A stretch of 64,000 bases of DNA. It comes from JACPDI01 sp035463475 (GTDB lineage: Bacteria > Acidobacteriota > Vicinamibacteria > Vicinamibacterales > 2-12-FULL-66-21). Shown piece after piece: positions 8,470 through 16,890 of this stretch. Below the pieces are notes generated by a model that was given only the letters and a program-made list of their open reading frames with translations, was not told the DNA's origin and searched no databases. The DNA is taken from assembly GCA_035463475.1 (NCBI GenBank), contig DATHTE010000008.1, forward strand, positions 62,001-126,000, given 5' to 3'. Position 1 is the stretch's first letter. Each line of letters starts with the position of its first letter. The position numbers were made by a program, and so were the translations under genes.

Positions 8470-9384
8470 ATGGGCGGCGCGTTCGTCATCGCCTTCGCGC
8501 TCGCCCTCGCATCTGTTGGAACGGCGCAGGAGCTTCCCGGGGACGCCGCCGGTGTGCGCGCTCCTGTGTCGCGAGCGCGGCGCTACCAGATGAACGCGCG
8601 TGTCCGGCCGCTCCTGTTCTGGATTCGCCGGAACGACGTGGGCGCCGCGCGGATTACCTGGCGCGGCGATCCGCATGGGGCGCACGGCTACGAGCTGCTG
8701 GTGGGATCGGATCCGCTGAAGGCGCCGCGCCGGATCAACCGATGGGGCTACATCGCCGAAGATGTGTCAGGAGTCGGGGCGACGATCGTCGGCGTGATGA
8801 CGGAGTCGAACGCCGAGTCGGTGGAAGAAGCGGAGCAACTGCTCGCGCGCGCGGGACAGGGCGGGTATGCCTTCCACGCGATCCGCGCGACGGTGTCCGG
8901 CGAGCAGGCGGAGGCGGAAGTCGTGCTGTTGCGGAGCGAGCAGGATCTGACGTTTCGCGAGCTCGAGCCGCTCCTCGCGCGCGTCTCCAGCGTGGACGCT
9001 CCGCGCCGCGTGTTGCGAATCCCTCCGGCCACCACGCCCGGGTTCCTGTGCGCCGTCGCGGCGCTCGTGCGTGAGACCGTGTCCCCGTCGCTCCCGCCGG
9101 CCGGCCGGCGCGCGCGACCGGCCCAGCCGCGCACCTACGTATACAACGGCCGGCTGTACGATCTCACCATGCGCTCGCTCGAGGAGCACGCCGACTTCGC
9201 GTCTGGTGGCCGCCGCTACGGCCCGGCGCTGGAGGCGGAGTTCGAGGCCTTCAACCGCACCACGCGGCACAGAACGAAGTTCTCCATCGTGTACGGCCGC
9301 GCCGGCGAACTGGCCGGCGTACCGCTGCGCATCGTGTTCCGGCCGAAGTGGTGGTTCGAGGCGGAACTGGTGCTGACGGACTGA
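8470..9384 (+). CDS. Conserved hypothetical secreted protein
   Basis: About 304 residues with a clear signal peptide (FVIAFALALASVGTAQ). The ATG at 8470 is preferred over an upstream in-frame TTG at 8452. I recognise the pattern WIRR.DVG.ARI.WR...GYELL(V/I)GSDP..APR.INRWGYI.E as belonging to uncharacterised acidobacterial secreted proteins, but no function is known to me. The C-terminal half has a YVYNGRLYDL strand and ends WWFEAELVL, suggesting a beta-rich periplasmic protein. TAAAAT at 8433-8438 could be a -10 element. It stands alone between the kinase gene and a porin remnant. Confidence 0.65.
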   Translation: MGGAFVIAFALALASVGTAQELPGDAAGVRAPVSRARRYQMNARVRPLLFWIRRNDVGAARITWRGDPHGAHGYELLVGSDPLKAPRRINRWGYIAEDVSGVGATIVGVMTESNAESVEEAEQLLARAGQGGYAFHAIRATVSGEQAEAEVVLLRSEQDLTFRELEPLLARVSSVDAPRRVLRIPPATTPGFLCAVAALVRETVSPSLPPAGRRARPAQPRTYVYNGRLYDLTMRSLEEHADFASGGRRYGPALEAEFEAFNRTTRHRTKFSIVYGRAGELAGVPLRIVFRPKWWFEAELVLTD

Positions 9385-9454
9385 AGAGCTCCCGGCGACA
9401 TGACCTCATCCCTTGTGAACGCTCGACCTTCGAGCTCGTCCGCCAGCGTCACGC

Positions 9455-9623
9455 TTGACACCTCACACGAACTTCTCGTCCAACGTTGGCGCGGGCGTAC
9501 TGTATCGCTTCAACGACTGGCTCGGCGCGAACGCCGATTACCGCACGTTCTTCGTGCACCGTGACGCGGACGACCCTCGCGTCCACCGGTTCACCGACGG
9601 GCCTCTCCTTCTTTCTGAAGTAG
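9455..9623 (+). pseudogene. C-terminal remnant of an outer-membrane beta-barrel protein, frameshifted
   Basis: The frame from 9455 reads NVGAGVLYRFNDWLGANADY then FFVHRDADDPRVHRFT, which looks like the last strands of an opacity/OmpA-type barrel. After 9595 the frame is lost. Reading one base later gives GLSFFLK and a stop at 9621-9623, the expected barrel end. A single inserted base in the GACGGG stretch (9596-9601) explains the break. No signal peptide or earlier strands are present upstream, so this is a decayed fragment rather than a sequencing-disrupted whole gene. Confidence 0.6.
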
Positions 9624-9675
9624 GCGCTGGGCGCTGGGACGCCAACGCCTCAACGCCTTCAGCGCCTTAAGGCCC

Positions 9676-9725
9676 AGCGCCCCGCGCCGAGCGCCCCAGC
9701 GCCTGAGCGCCCCGCGCCGAGCGCC
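9676..9725. repeat. GCGCC-rich direct repeat, 30-bp period
   Basis: The 20-mer AGCGCCCCGCGCCGAGCGCC occurs at 9676-9695 and again at 9706-9725, spaced by CCAGCGCCTG. Looser GCGCTGGGCGC and GCGCC units extend from about 9625 to 9730. A related low-complexity tract lies at 37723-37800. It begins directly after the barrel remnant. Function unknown. Confidence 0.7.
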
Positions 9726-9806
9726 TAGCGGCGTCATCAAACGGCTCAGCTCCCCGGCACAGACGTCGGTCGAGCCGGACTTGCTCTTGCACCTGATACG
9801 AGCATC

Positions 9807-10880
9807 ATGAGACTTGCTCAGGTCGCACCTCTTGCCGAAAGCGTTCCCCCGAGGCTCTATGGGGGGACAGAACGGGTCGTGTGGACGCTCACCGAGGAAC
9901 TCGTCCGCCAGGGCCATGACGTCACGCTGTTTGCGTCGGGTGACTCGCTGACTTCGGCGCGCCTCGTGCCCGTCGTTCGGCAGGCGCTGCGTCTCAGCGG
10001 ATGCCAGGATGCGCTCGCGCCGCACGTGCTGCAGCTCGAGGAAGTGCTCAAGCGAGCCGACCAGTTCGACGTGGTGCACTTCCACATCTCCCAGATCCAT
10101 TTCCCCGTCGTGCGGCGATTCCCGACCGCGCACGTGACGACACTCCACGGCCGGCTCGACATCCCGGAGCTCGTTCCGCTCTTCCAGGAGTTCAGCGACA
10201 TTCCGTGCGTCTCGATCTCCGACGCCCAGCGGCTGCCGCTGCCGCACGCGAACTGGGTCGCGACCGTGCACCACGGGCTTCCACCCGGGAGGCTCGCGTT
10301 CGAGCCGCGCCACGGCTCGTACCTTGCTTTCCTGGGGCGGGTCTCGCCCGAGAAACGGGTGGACCGGGCGATCGCGATCGCGCGCGCGGCGGGGATGCCG
10401 CTCCGCATCGCCGCGAAAGTCGATCCGGCCGACGCCAAATACTTCGAACAGGAGATCCGGCTGCTCCTCGACGATCCGCTGGTGGAGTTCATCGGCGAGA
10501 TCGGCGAGGCCGAAAAGAGCGAGTTTCTTGGTGGCGCGAGAGCGCTCCTCTTTCCGATAGACTGGCCCGAGCCGTTCGGGCTCGTCATGATCGAGGCGAT
10601 GGCGTGCGGAACGCCCGTGATCGCGTTCCGCGGCGGTTCCGTTGACGAAGTCCTCGAGGAAGGCGTCAGCGGGTTCGTCGTCGAGAGCGTGGAGGAGGCG
10701 GTGGACGCCGTCGCGCGGATCGACGCGCTCGACCGCCGCGTCTGCCGCGACTCGTTCGAGCGGCGGTTCACCGCCGCGCGCATGGCGGCAGACTACGTGG
10801 ATCTGTACCAGCGGCTCAGGGCGGCGGCCCCCTCGATGGTCGAAGTAGCGGACCCGTCATGCAGCACGTCATACGCCTGA
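9807..10880 (+). CDS. GT4 family glycosyltransferase
   Basis: A 357-residue GT-B-fold enzyme. The N-terminal half has PPRLYGGTERVVW and DVVHFH; the C-terminal half has YLAFLGRVSPEKRVD, then FPIDWPEPFGLVMIEAMACG, which holds the family E-x7-E nucleotide-sugar motif, then GTPVIAF and GGSVDEV. It should transfer a sugar with retention of configuration from a nucleotide donor in the cytoplasm. The stop overlaps the debranching-type gene start by 22 bases, so the two are translationally coupled. With GlgB further downstream this suggests an alpha-glucan role, but the donor sugar is inferred from context only. Confidence 0.85.
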   Translation: MRLAQVAPLAESVPPRLYGGTERVVWTLTEELVRQGHDVTLFASGDSLTSARLVPVVRQALRLSGCQDALAPHVLQLEEVLKRADQFDVVHFHISQIHFPVVRRFPTAHVTTLHGRLDIPELVPLFQEFSDIPCVSISDAQRLPLPHANWVATVHHGLPPGRLAFEPRHGSYLAFLGRVSPEKRVDRAIAIARAAGMPLRIAAKVDPADAKYFEQEIRLLLDDPLVEFIGEIGEAEKSEFLGGARALLFPIDWPEPFGLVMIEAMACGTPVIAFRGGSVDEVLEEGVSGFVVESVEEAVDAVARIDALDRRVCRDSFERRFTAARMAADYVDLYQRLRAAAPSMVEVADPSCSTSYA

Positions 10881-13021
10881 CCGATCAGTTCGATATCGCC
10901 GCCGATCCCGAGCGCCCGTCGACGCCTCCCCGCGTGCTGAAGCACGGCGACACCTTCAGCGTCTTCGATCAGCGCGGGGACATGATCCAGTCCGACACGG
11001 GAGAGCAGGGGCTCTTCTTCGACGGCACGCGGTTCCTCTCTCGCTGCGAGCTGCTGGTGGGGCCGGGTCGGCCGCTCCTCCTCAGCTCCACCATCAGCGA
11101 CGACAACGTGGTGTTCACCGCGGACCTGACGAACGCGGATGTCCGCACGGGGGGGCGCCTGGTGATGCCCCACGGCGAGATCCACGTCTTCCGATCCCGG
11201 CTGCTGTACGAAGGGGGCTGCGTCGAGCGCCTGCGGGTCTCGAACTACGCGCTGCACGCGGTCGAGTTGCCGCTGAAGGTCCGGTACGACGCGGATTTCG
11301 CCGACATCTTCGAGGTCCGGGGCACCCGTCGTCCCCACCGCGGTGAGCGGCTGCCCGAGTCGCGCGAGCCCCATACAGTGCTCCGCTACCGCGGACTGGA
11401 CGGCCTCGAACGGCGGACGCGCCTCCGCTGGAGCGCGCCCCCCGACGATGTCGGGCCTGGCGTGGCGATGTTTCTGCTGCGCCTCGAGCCGCACGGGACG
11501 ATCGCCCTGGAGCTCAGCGTGTCGTGCGAGCGCGGTGCCGAGTCGCGCACGGTGCCGTCGTACGACGACGTCCTTCTCGTCGCGCGCGAGACCCGGACGA
11601 GGCTCTCGGCGCAGGGCAGCCGGCTGCTCACGACGAACGAGCGGCTCGACCGCTGGGTCCGCCGCTCGACGGCCGATCTCGAGATGATGATGACCGACAC
11701 GCCGAGCGGCATCTATCCCTACGCCGGCATTCCGTGGTTCAGTTGTCCCTTCGGCCGCGACGGCATCATCACGGCCTTCGAGCTGCTCTGGGCGAACCCG
11801 AGCGTCGCGCGCGGAGTGCTCGGGTACCTGGCGGAGATGCAGGCGACGGTGCGCTCCGACGCGCAGGACGCGCAGCCCGGCAAGATCCTGCACGAGTTGC
11901 GCGGCGGCGAGATGGCGGCGCTCGGGGAAGTGCCGTTCGGCCGCTACTACGGCACCGTCGACGCGACGCCGCTCTTCATCATGCTCGCCGACGCGTACGC
12001 CGAGCGCACGGCGGACCTCGAGTTCATCGACCGTCTCTGGCCGAGCATCACGGCCGCCGCACGCTGGATGGAGGATGGGGGAGACCTCGACGACGACGGG
12101 CTGATCGAATACGCCCGGCGAAGCGAAACCGGCCTCGTCCAGCAGGGTTGGAAAGACTCCCAGGATTCGGTGTTTCACCAGGACGGCACGCTGGCGGAAG
12201 GGCCCATCGCGCTCTGCGAAGTGCAGGGTTACGCGTTCGCCGCGTGGCGAGGGGGCGCGCGGCTGGCGGCGCTGCGGGGCGACAACGCAACCGCGGCAGG
12301 GTGGCAGGCGCGCGCCGAGCGCGTGCGCGCCCGGTTCGAGGACGCGTTCTGGTGCGAGGACCTCGGGACGTACGCGCTCGCGCTCGACGGCGACAAGCGG
12401 CCGTGCCGCGTGCGGACGTCCAATCCCGGGCACTGTCTGTTCGCCGGCATCGTGAGCCCTGAGCGCGCTCGAAGCGTCGCGGAATCGCTGATGGGCGAGG
12501 GGTCGTTCAGCGGCTGGGGCGTCCGCACCGTTGCCGCAGGGGAGTCGCGCTACAACCCGATGTCGTACCACAACGGGTCCGTCTGGCCGCACGACAATGC
12601 CATCGTCGCGGCGGGCCTGGCGCGTTACGGGTTCACCGGCGCGGCGGCGAGGATCCTGGACGCGATGTTCAGCCTGAGCCAGGTCGTCGATCTCCACCGG
12701 CTACCCGAATTGATCTGTGGCTTCCATCGGCGCGGCGGGGAGTACCCGACCCTGTATCCCGTGGCCTGCGCTCCGCAGGCGTGGGCCGCCGGCGCCGTCT
12801 ACCTGCTCCTGCAGGCGTCGCTCGGGTTGCGCGTCGACGCCGGCGCGCGCAGCGTCTCGTTTTCGCGAGCCGTGCTCCCAGGGTCCATCGATTCGCTGCA
12901 GATCACGAACCTGCAGGTCGGCGACGCGGTGATCGATCTGCTGTTCGAGCGCCACCCGCACGACGTGGGCGTGCGCGTGCTCCGCCGGACCGGCGACGTC
13001 GAGATCGTAGCCGTCAAGTGA
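10859..13021 (+). CDS. Amylo-alpha-1,6-glucosidase / glycogen-debranching-type protein
   Basis: A 720-residue cytoplasmic protein. An N-terminal GDE-type beta domain (about 25-230; FSVFDQRGDM, GLFFDGTRFLS) precedes an (alpha/alpha)6 barrel (about 270-650). The barrel shows IPWFSCPFGRDGIITAFE, LHELRGGEMA, RYYGTVDATPLFI, GLVQQGWKDSQDSV and SYHNGSVWPHDNAI, signatures of the bacterial amylo-1,6-glucosidase (GDE C-terminal) family, whose catalytic acids lie in the barrel. Expected reaction: hydrolysis of alpha-1,6 or other alpha-glucosidic branches. It overlaps the GT4 gene upstream and stops 13 bases before a convergent gene. The substrate could be another glucoside; the family is diverse. Confidence 0.85.
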   Translation: MQHVIRLTDQFDIAADPERPSTPPRVLKHGDTFSVFDQRGDMIQSDTGEQGLFFDGTRFLSRCELLVGPGRPLLLSSTISDDNVVFTADLTNADVRTGGRLVMPHGEIHVFRSRLLYEGGCVERLRVSNYALHAVELPLKVRYDADFADIFEVRGTRRPHRGERLPESREPHTVLRYRGLDGLERRTRLRWSAPPDDVGPGVAMFLLRLEPHGTIALELSVSCERGAESRTVPSYDDVLLVARETRTRLSAQGSRLLTTNERLDRWVRRSTADLEMMMTDTPSGIYPYAGIPWFSCPFGRDGIITAFELLWANPSVARGVLGYLAEMQATVRSDAQDAQPGKILHELRGGEMAALGEVPFGRYYGTVDATPLFIMLADAYAERTADLEFIDRLWPSITAAARWMEDGGDLDDDGLIEYARRSETGLVQQGWKDSQDSVFHQDGTLAEGPIALCEVQGYAFAAWRGGARLAALRGDNATAAGWQARAERVRARFEDAFWCEDLGTYALALDGDKRPCRVRTSNPGHCLFAGIVSPERARSVAESLMGEGSFSGWGVRTVAAGESRYNPMSYHNGSVWPHDNAIVAAGLARYGFTGAAARILDAMFSLSQVVDLHRLPELICGFHRRGGEYPTLYPVACAPQAWAAGAVYLLLQASLGLRVDAGARSVSFSRAVLPGSIDSLQITNLQVGDAVIDLLFERHPHDVGVRVLRRTGDVEIVAVK

Positions 13022-13033
13022 GCGCACGCGGGC

Positions 13034-13714
13034 TCAGCTGATCGTGAGTTCGGTGATCGTTGCCCGGTAATAGTCGAAGCGACCCTCGGGTGCGTTCCAG
13101 GACGCTCCGATAGTGGTGGGCACGCGCAGCGCGCCGAACGTCCGGTAATCCGCGCACGACGTGGACCACGGCGTGGGGACGAACGTCCGGCCGACCTGCC
13201 GGGGGCGATCGGGCGAGCTGGAGCCGAGCACGCGGCCGTCCTCGCCAATGCTGAAATCCACGGTGACGTCGGCCGCGCCCATCCGGCAGCGCGCGCGAAG
13301 CTGTGCGGGTCCGACGGCGCTCCACTCGATGGCTCGGTGATCGTCGAACGCCATGGGGCACGTGGGAAAGGAGGCGAGCAGCCGGATCAGCTCACCCCGG
13401 TCGGCCTCGGGACCGCTGACGCTCGCGATGCGGACCCTCCCGAGGACGCGGACCGTCAGCTCGCCGCGCCCGTTCTCGTACGCGTCCACAACCGCCGCGG
13501 TGACCAGCGGCGCCATGCGCGCCCGCGCCTCCCAGCGGAACTGAAGCCCCCGCGGATCGAACCACTGCGTGGCGGTGAGCGGGATCCACGACGCCGCCGG
13601 TCCGTTGCGGATCTCGCCGCCTTCGATCGTGGTCACCCGCCGCACGTCGGGCGCGCCACCCGGCATCGCAAAGCCGCGGACCCGATCAAGAAGCACACGG
13701 GCGTCGTTTGGCAT
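13034..13714 (-). CDS. DUF6544-like protein
   Basis: A 226-residue protein with W(I/L)P.TATQWF near residue 45, a RWEAR.RM...LV strand, YENGRGEL, a (D)RGELIRLLA segment and the end YYRATITELTIS. This matches my recollection of the DUF6544 family, uncharacterised beta-rich proteins related to lipoprotein-sorting folds. No signal peptide is visible. It is convergent with the debranching gene, with 12 bases between stops. Function unknown; family assignment is moderately secure. Confidence 0.6.
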   Translation of the reverse strand: MPNDARVLLDRVRGFAMPGGAPDVRRVTTIEGGEIRNGPAASWIPLTATQWFDPRGLQFRWEARARMAPLVTAAVVDAYENGRGELTVRVLGRVRIASVSGPEADRGELIRLLASFPTCPMAFDDHRAIEWSAVGPAQLRARCRMGAADVTVDFSIGEDGRVLGSSSPDRPRQVGRTFVPTPWSTSCADYRTFGALRVPTTIGASWNAPEGRFDYYRATITELTIS

Positions 13715-13821
13715 TCGGCATTAACGGTACTCGATGACCTGGGCTGGTGCTGCGGCATCCGCCATGCCAGATACGGCCGCGCTTTCGGCGCGACACCGCG
13801 CAGTTGCGCTAAGCTGACGTA

Positions 13822-14436
13822 ATGGCGATGGGCGGATGGTTGCGGGCGTTGGACACCCTTGGCGGTCTGCTGGACGTGGGACAGCGCCTGAAACGGAGCG
13901 CCGCGCCGCCACGCCCGCCGGGCGATGCGCTGAGCTCGGTACCGGGCGCGATGCCTGGAGGACTGGAAGCGCGGCTCGCCGGCGTGCTGGTGGCCGCGCT
14001 GAAGGAGGCGTTCGACCGCGATCGGACGCGCCTCGAGCTCGAGCAATCTCAGGTGGACGCGGAGCGCCGGCGCGCCGAGGAGGCCATGCGCCTGGAGTTG
14101 CGGCGGCAGGCAGGGGATCGCGCCGTGGGGCACGCTCGCCTGGTTGCGGTCCTGGCGGTCGCCGCGTGGCTCGCGTCCACGGTGTTGCTCGTGGCGGTGC
14201 CCGGCGCGCGCGAGATGCCCGCCCGCGCCGTTCTCGCGGTAGGCTGGGTCCTGCTCCTTGGCTGCGCGGGCACTGCCTTTGCGTTCTACTACCAGGTAGC
14301 CGCATGGCTCGGCCGGCTGCGCCCCGGCGCGGCCGACCCCGGTGACGTTCCCGCCGAAGGCGTGGGGCGCACGTCAGGCGTTCTTCTGATTGTGGGGATG
14401 GCGTTTCTCGCTGCCGCGCTGCTGCTGGCGATATAA
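13822..14436 (+). CDS. Hypothetical membrane protein with coiled coil
   Basis: 204 residues: a proline-rich N-terminal region, a charged alpha-helical stretch (about 60-105, rich in E, R, Q and likely coiled coil), two adjacent transmembrane helices (about 110-160) and a final C-terminal helix (SGVLLIVGMAFLAAALLLAI). It ends three bases before the glgB start, so they are probably co-transcribed. I do not recognise the family. It may tether or scaffold something at the membrane; nothing more can be said. Confidence 0.6.
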   Translation: MAMGGWLRALDTLGGLLDVGQRLKRSAAPPRPPGDALSSVPGAMPGGLEARLAGVLVAALKEAFDRDRTRLELEQSQVDAERRRAEEAMRLELRRQAGDRAVGHARLVAVLAVAAWLASTVLLVAVPGAREMPARAVLAVGWVLLLGCAGTAFAFYYQVAAWLGRLRPGAADPGDVPAEGVGRTSGVLLIVGMAFLAAALLLAI

Positions 14437-14439
14437 GAG

Positions 14440-16389
14440 ATGGCGATTACCGAACGAGCTCCTGCGGCCTCGCGGGTCGAGCATGACCCGCGCGGGTTCA
14501 TCACCGACTTCGATCTCTACCTGTTCAACGAAGGCAACCACTTTCACGTGTACGACAAGCTGGGCGCGCACCCGGAGACCGGCGCGCGCACGGGCGTGCA
14601 CTTCGCCGTCTGGGCGCCGAACTCCGACCGCGTCGCCGTGATCGGCGACTTCAACGGCTGGAGCGGCGCCGACCACGTGCTCCGCCCGCTGGCCTCGAGT
14701 GGGATCTGGTACGGGTTCATCCCCGGCCTGACGAGCGGCGAGCGCTACAAGTACGAGATCCGCTCGCGAGTCACGGGAGCGCTCCTCCAGAAAATCGATC
14801 CGTACGCGTTTCGCTTCGAGGTGCCGCCAAGGTCCGCCTCGGTGGTGTGGGACCACAGCGGCTACCAGTGGCGCGACGACGAGTGGATGCACAATCGCGC
14901 GAGCTGGGAATCCTGGTTCCACCGGCCGATGGCGGTTTACGAGGCGCACCTCGGCTCCTGGCGGCGTGTGCCCGAAGCGGGGCAGCGCTATCTGACGTAT
15001 CGCGAGCTGGCGACGCAGCTGGTGCCCTACGTCAAGGAGATGGGCCACACGCACATCGAACTGCTGCCCGTCATGGAGCATCCGTTCGCCGGCTCGTGGG
15101 GCTACCAGGTCATCGGCTACTACGCGCCGACGAGCCGCTTCGGCACGCCGGAGGACTTCAAGTTCTTCGTTGACGAGTGCCACCGCCATGGCCTCGGCCT
15201 GATCCTCGACTGGGTGCCCGGGCATTATCCGAAGGACGGCCACGGCCTCGCCTACTACGACGGAACGGCGCTGTACGAGCACGCCGATCCCCGGCAGGGA
15301 GAGCACCGCGAGTGGGGGACGCTGATCTTCAACTACGGGCGGCACGAGGTGAAGAACTTCCTGCTGTCGAACGCCCTGTACTGGCTGAAAGAGTTCCACG
15401 TGGACGGGCTCCGCGTGGACGCGGTCGCCTCGATGCTGTATCTGGACTACTCGCGCCAGGAGGGAGAGTGGGTCGCGAACAGGTTCGGCGGCCGTGAGAA
15501 TCTCGAGGCCATCGACTTCCTGCGCCAGTTGAACACGATTACGCACGCCGAGGCGCCGGGCAGCATCATGGTCGCCGAGGAGTCCACGGCGTTCCCCGCC
15601 GTAAGCCGGCCGACCTACGTCGGGGGTCTCGGGTTCACCTACAAGTGGAACATGGGGTGGATGAACGACACTCTCGAGTACATCCAGAAGGACCCGGTCC
15701 ACCGGCGGTGGGAGCACCGCCACCTCACGTTCTCGCTTCTCTACGCCTTCACCGAGAACTTCATCCTGCCTTTCTCGCACGACGAGGTCGTGCACGGCAA
15801 AGGCGCGATGCTCGACAAGATTCCGGGGGACATCTGGCAGAAGGCGGCAACACTGCGCGCGCTCTACGGGTTCATGTACGCGCACCCGGGCAAGAAGCTG
15901 CTCTTCATGGGCGGCGAGTTCGGCCAGTGGCGGGAGTGGTACTACGACACGAGCCTCGATTGGCACCTCCTCGACGAAGGCCCGTACCACTCAGGGCTGC
16001 AGCGCTGCATCCAGGCGCTGAACTGGCTGTACGGGCGGGAGCGGGCGCTGCACGACCTGGACTTCCACCCCGACGGGTTCCAGTGGATTGACTGCAACGA
16101 CAACGAGAACAGCGTCCTCTCGTTCATCCGCAAGGCCCGCGATCCCCGTGACTACGTTGTCGCGCTGCTGAACTTCACCCCCGTGCCGCGCGAGGGCTAC
16201 CGGATCGGCGTGCCGGACGCCGGGTACTTCGAGGAGATCCTGAACACCGACTCGGCGTACTTCGGGGGCGGAGACCTCGGAAACGCCGGCGGCGTGCACA
16301 CGGAGCCCGCGCCGTCGCACGGCTGGGAGCAGTCGCTGCGCCTTACGCTGCCCCCGCTCGGGTGCCTGCTTCTGAAACTGCGGCGCTGA
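14440..16389 (+). CDS. glgB: 1,4-alpha-glucan branching enzyme
   Basis: A 649-residue GH13 subfamily-9 enzyme that cuts alpha-1,4-glucan chains and rejoins them as alpha-1,6 branches in the cytoplasm. The N-terminal CBM48 (about 40-130, AVIGDFNGW) precedes the TIM barrel with ELLPVMEHPF, DWVPGHYPKDGHGL, VDGLRVDAVASMLYLDYSR (nucleophile Asp327), MVAEEST (acid/base Glu380) and LPFSHDEVVHGKG, then a C-terminal beta domain. Length is normal for the short bacterial form lacking the extra N-terminal domain. It starts 3 bases after the upstream membrane-protein gene. No GlgA or GlgC lies in the window; the GT4 at 9807 is a candidate chain-extending partner. Confidence 0.95.
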   Translation: MAITERAPAASRVEHDPRGFITDFDLYLFNEGNHFHVYDKLGAHPETGARTGVHFAVWAPNSDRVAVIGDFNGWSGADHVLRPLASSGIWYGFIPGLTSGERYKYEIRSRVTGALLQKIDPYAFRFEVPPRSASVVWDHSGYQWRDDEWMHNRASWESWFHRPMAVYEAHLGSWRRVPEAGQRYLTYRELATQLVPYVKEMGHTHIELLPVMEHPFAGSWGYQVIGYYAPTSRFGTPEDFKFFVDECHRHGLGLILDWVPGHYPKDGHGLAYYDGTALYEHADPRQGEHREWGTLIFNYGRHEVKNFLLSNALYWLKEFHVDGLRVDAVASMLYLDYSRQEGEWVANRFGGRENLEAIDFLRQLNTITHAEAPGSIMVAEESTAFPAVSRPTYVGGLGFTYKWNMGWMNDTLEYIQKDPVHRRWEHRHLTFSLLYAFTENFILPFSHDEVVHGKGAMLDKIPGDIWQKAATLRALYGFMYAHPGKKLLFMGGEFGQWREWYYDTSLDWHLLDEGPYHSGLQRCIQALNWLYGRERALHDLDFHPDGFQWIDCNDNENSVLSFIRKARDPRDYVVALLNFTPVPREGYRIGVPDAGYFEEILNTDSAYFGGGDLGNAGGVHTEPAPSHGWEQSLRLTLPPLGCLLLKLRR

Positions 16390-16485
16390 GCTTTGCCGCC
16401 CTCGTCGAGCGCAGACGCGCGAGGCGGAGGTGGCGCGGCCCGAGCCGTTCGTCACCGTCGAGGATGGCGCTTTCCATCTCTCGCC

Positions 16486-16890
16486 TTACTGCGACAGCGC
16501 CACTATCCACTCCCACTGCTCGTCACTCACAGGCATGACCGAGAGCCGTGGCATCCGCGTGAGCAGGAAGTCGCCGAATCTGGGGTCCGTCTTGATGGCC
16601 GCGAGCCTGACCGGGTTCTTCAGCCGCTTGACGGGGGCGACGTCCACGACGTGCGACCGCCCGCTCTTGTCCTTGGGATCGAGGTACGCGTCGGAGGTCG
16701 CCTTCGCGATCCCGACCACGGCCTTCTCGTCGCCGGTGTGATAGTAGAAGATGCGATCGCCTCGACGGACCGAGCGGAGGTGCTTTTGCGCCAGCGCGTT
16801 CTTCACGCCGGTCCACGTGGTGCCGCCGTCGTTCTTCAGCTCGTCGTAGCTGTAATGCGTCGGCTCTTCCTTGAACAGCCAGTTCGCCAT
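16486..16890 (-). CDS. EVE domain-containing protein
   Basis: 134 residues starting MANWLFKEEPTHYSYDEL, the classic EVE opening, followed by TWTGVKNALA, RGDRIFYYHTGDEKAVVGIA and a GDFLLTRMPRLSVMPVS region. EVE domains have a PUA-like fold and bind modified bases in DNA or RNA; this is the stand-alone YTH/EVE type often found in core genomes. The ATG at 16890 is chosen over an upstream in-frame one (16926) because family proteins start at this point. Its start codon shares two bases with the divergent mug start (CCATGG). Confidence 0.9.
   Translation of the reverse strand: MANWLFKEEPTHYSYDELKNDGGTTWTGVKNALAQKHLRSVRRGDRIFYYHTGDEKAVVGIAKATSDAYLDPKDKSGRSHVVDVAPVKRLKNPVRLAAIKTDPRFGDFLLTRMPRLSVMPVSDEQWEWIVALSQ

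Noticed and set aside
10793..12697. Reverse-strand open frame of 634 codons
   Set aside because: It is a shadow of the debranching-type gene, whose own frame shows the family motifs.
14374..15990. Reverse-strand open frame of 538 codons
   Set aside because: It is a shadow of glgB, with valine/arginine-rich low-complexity composition.
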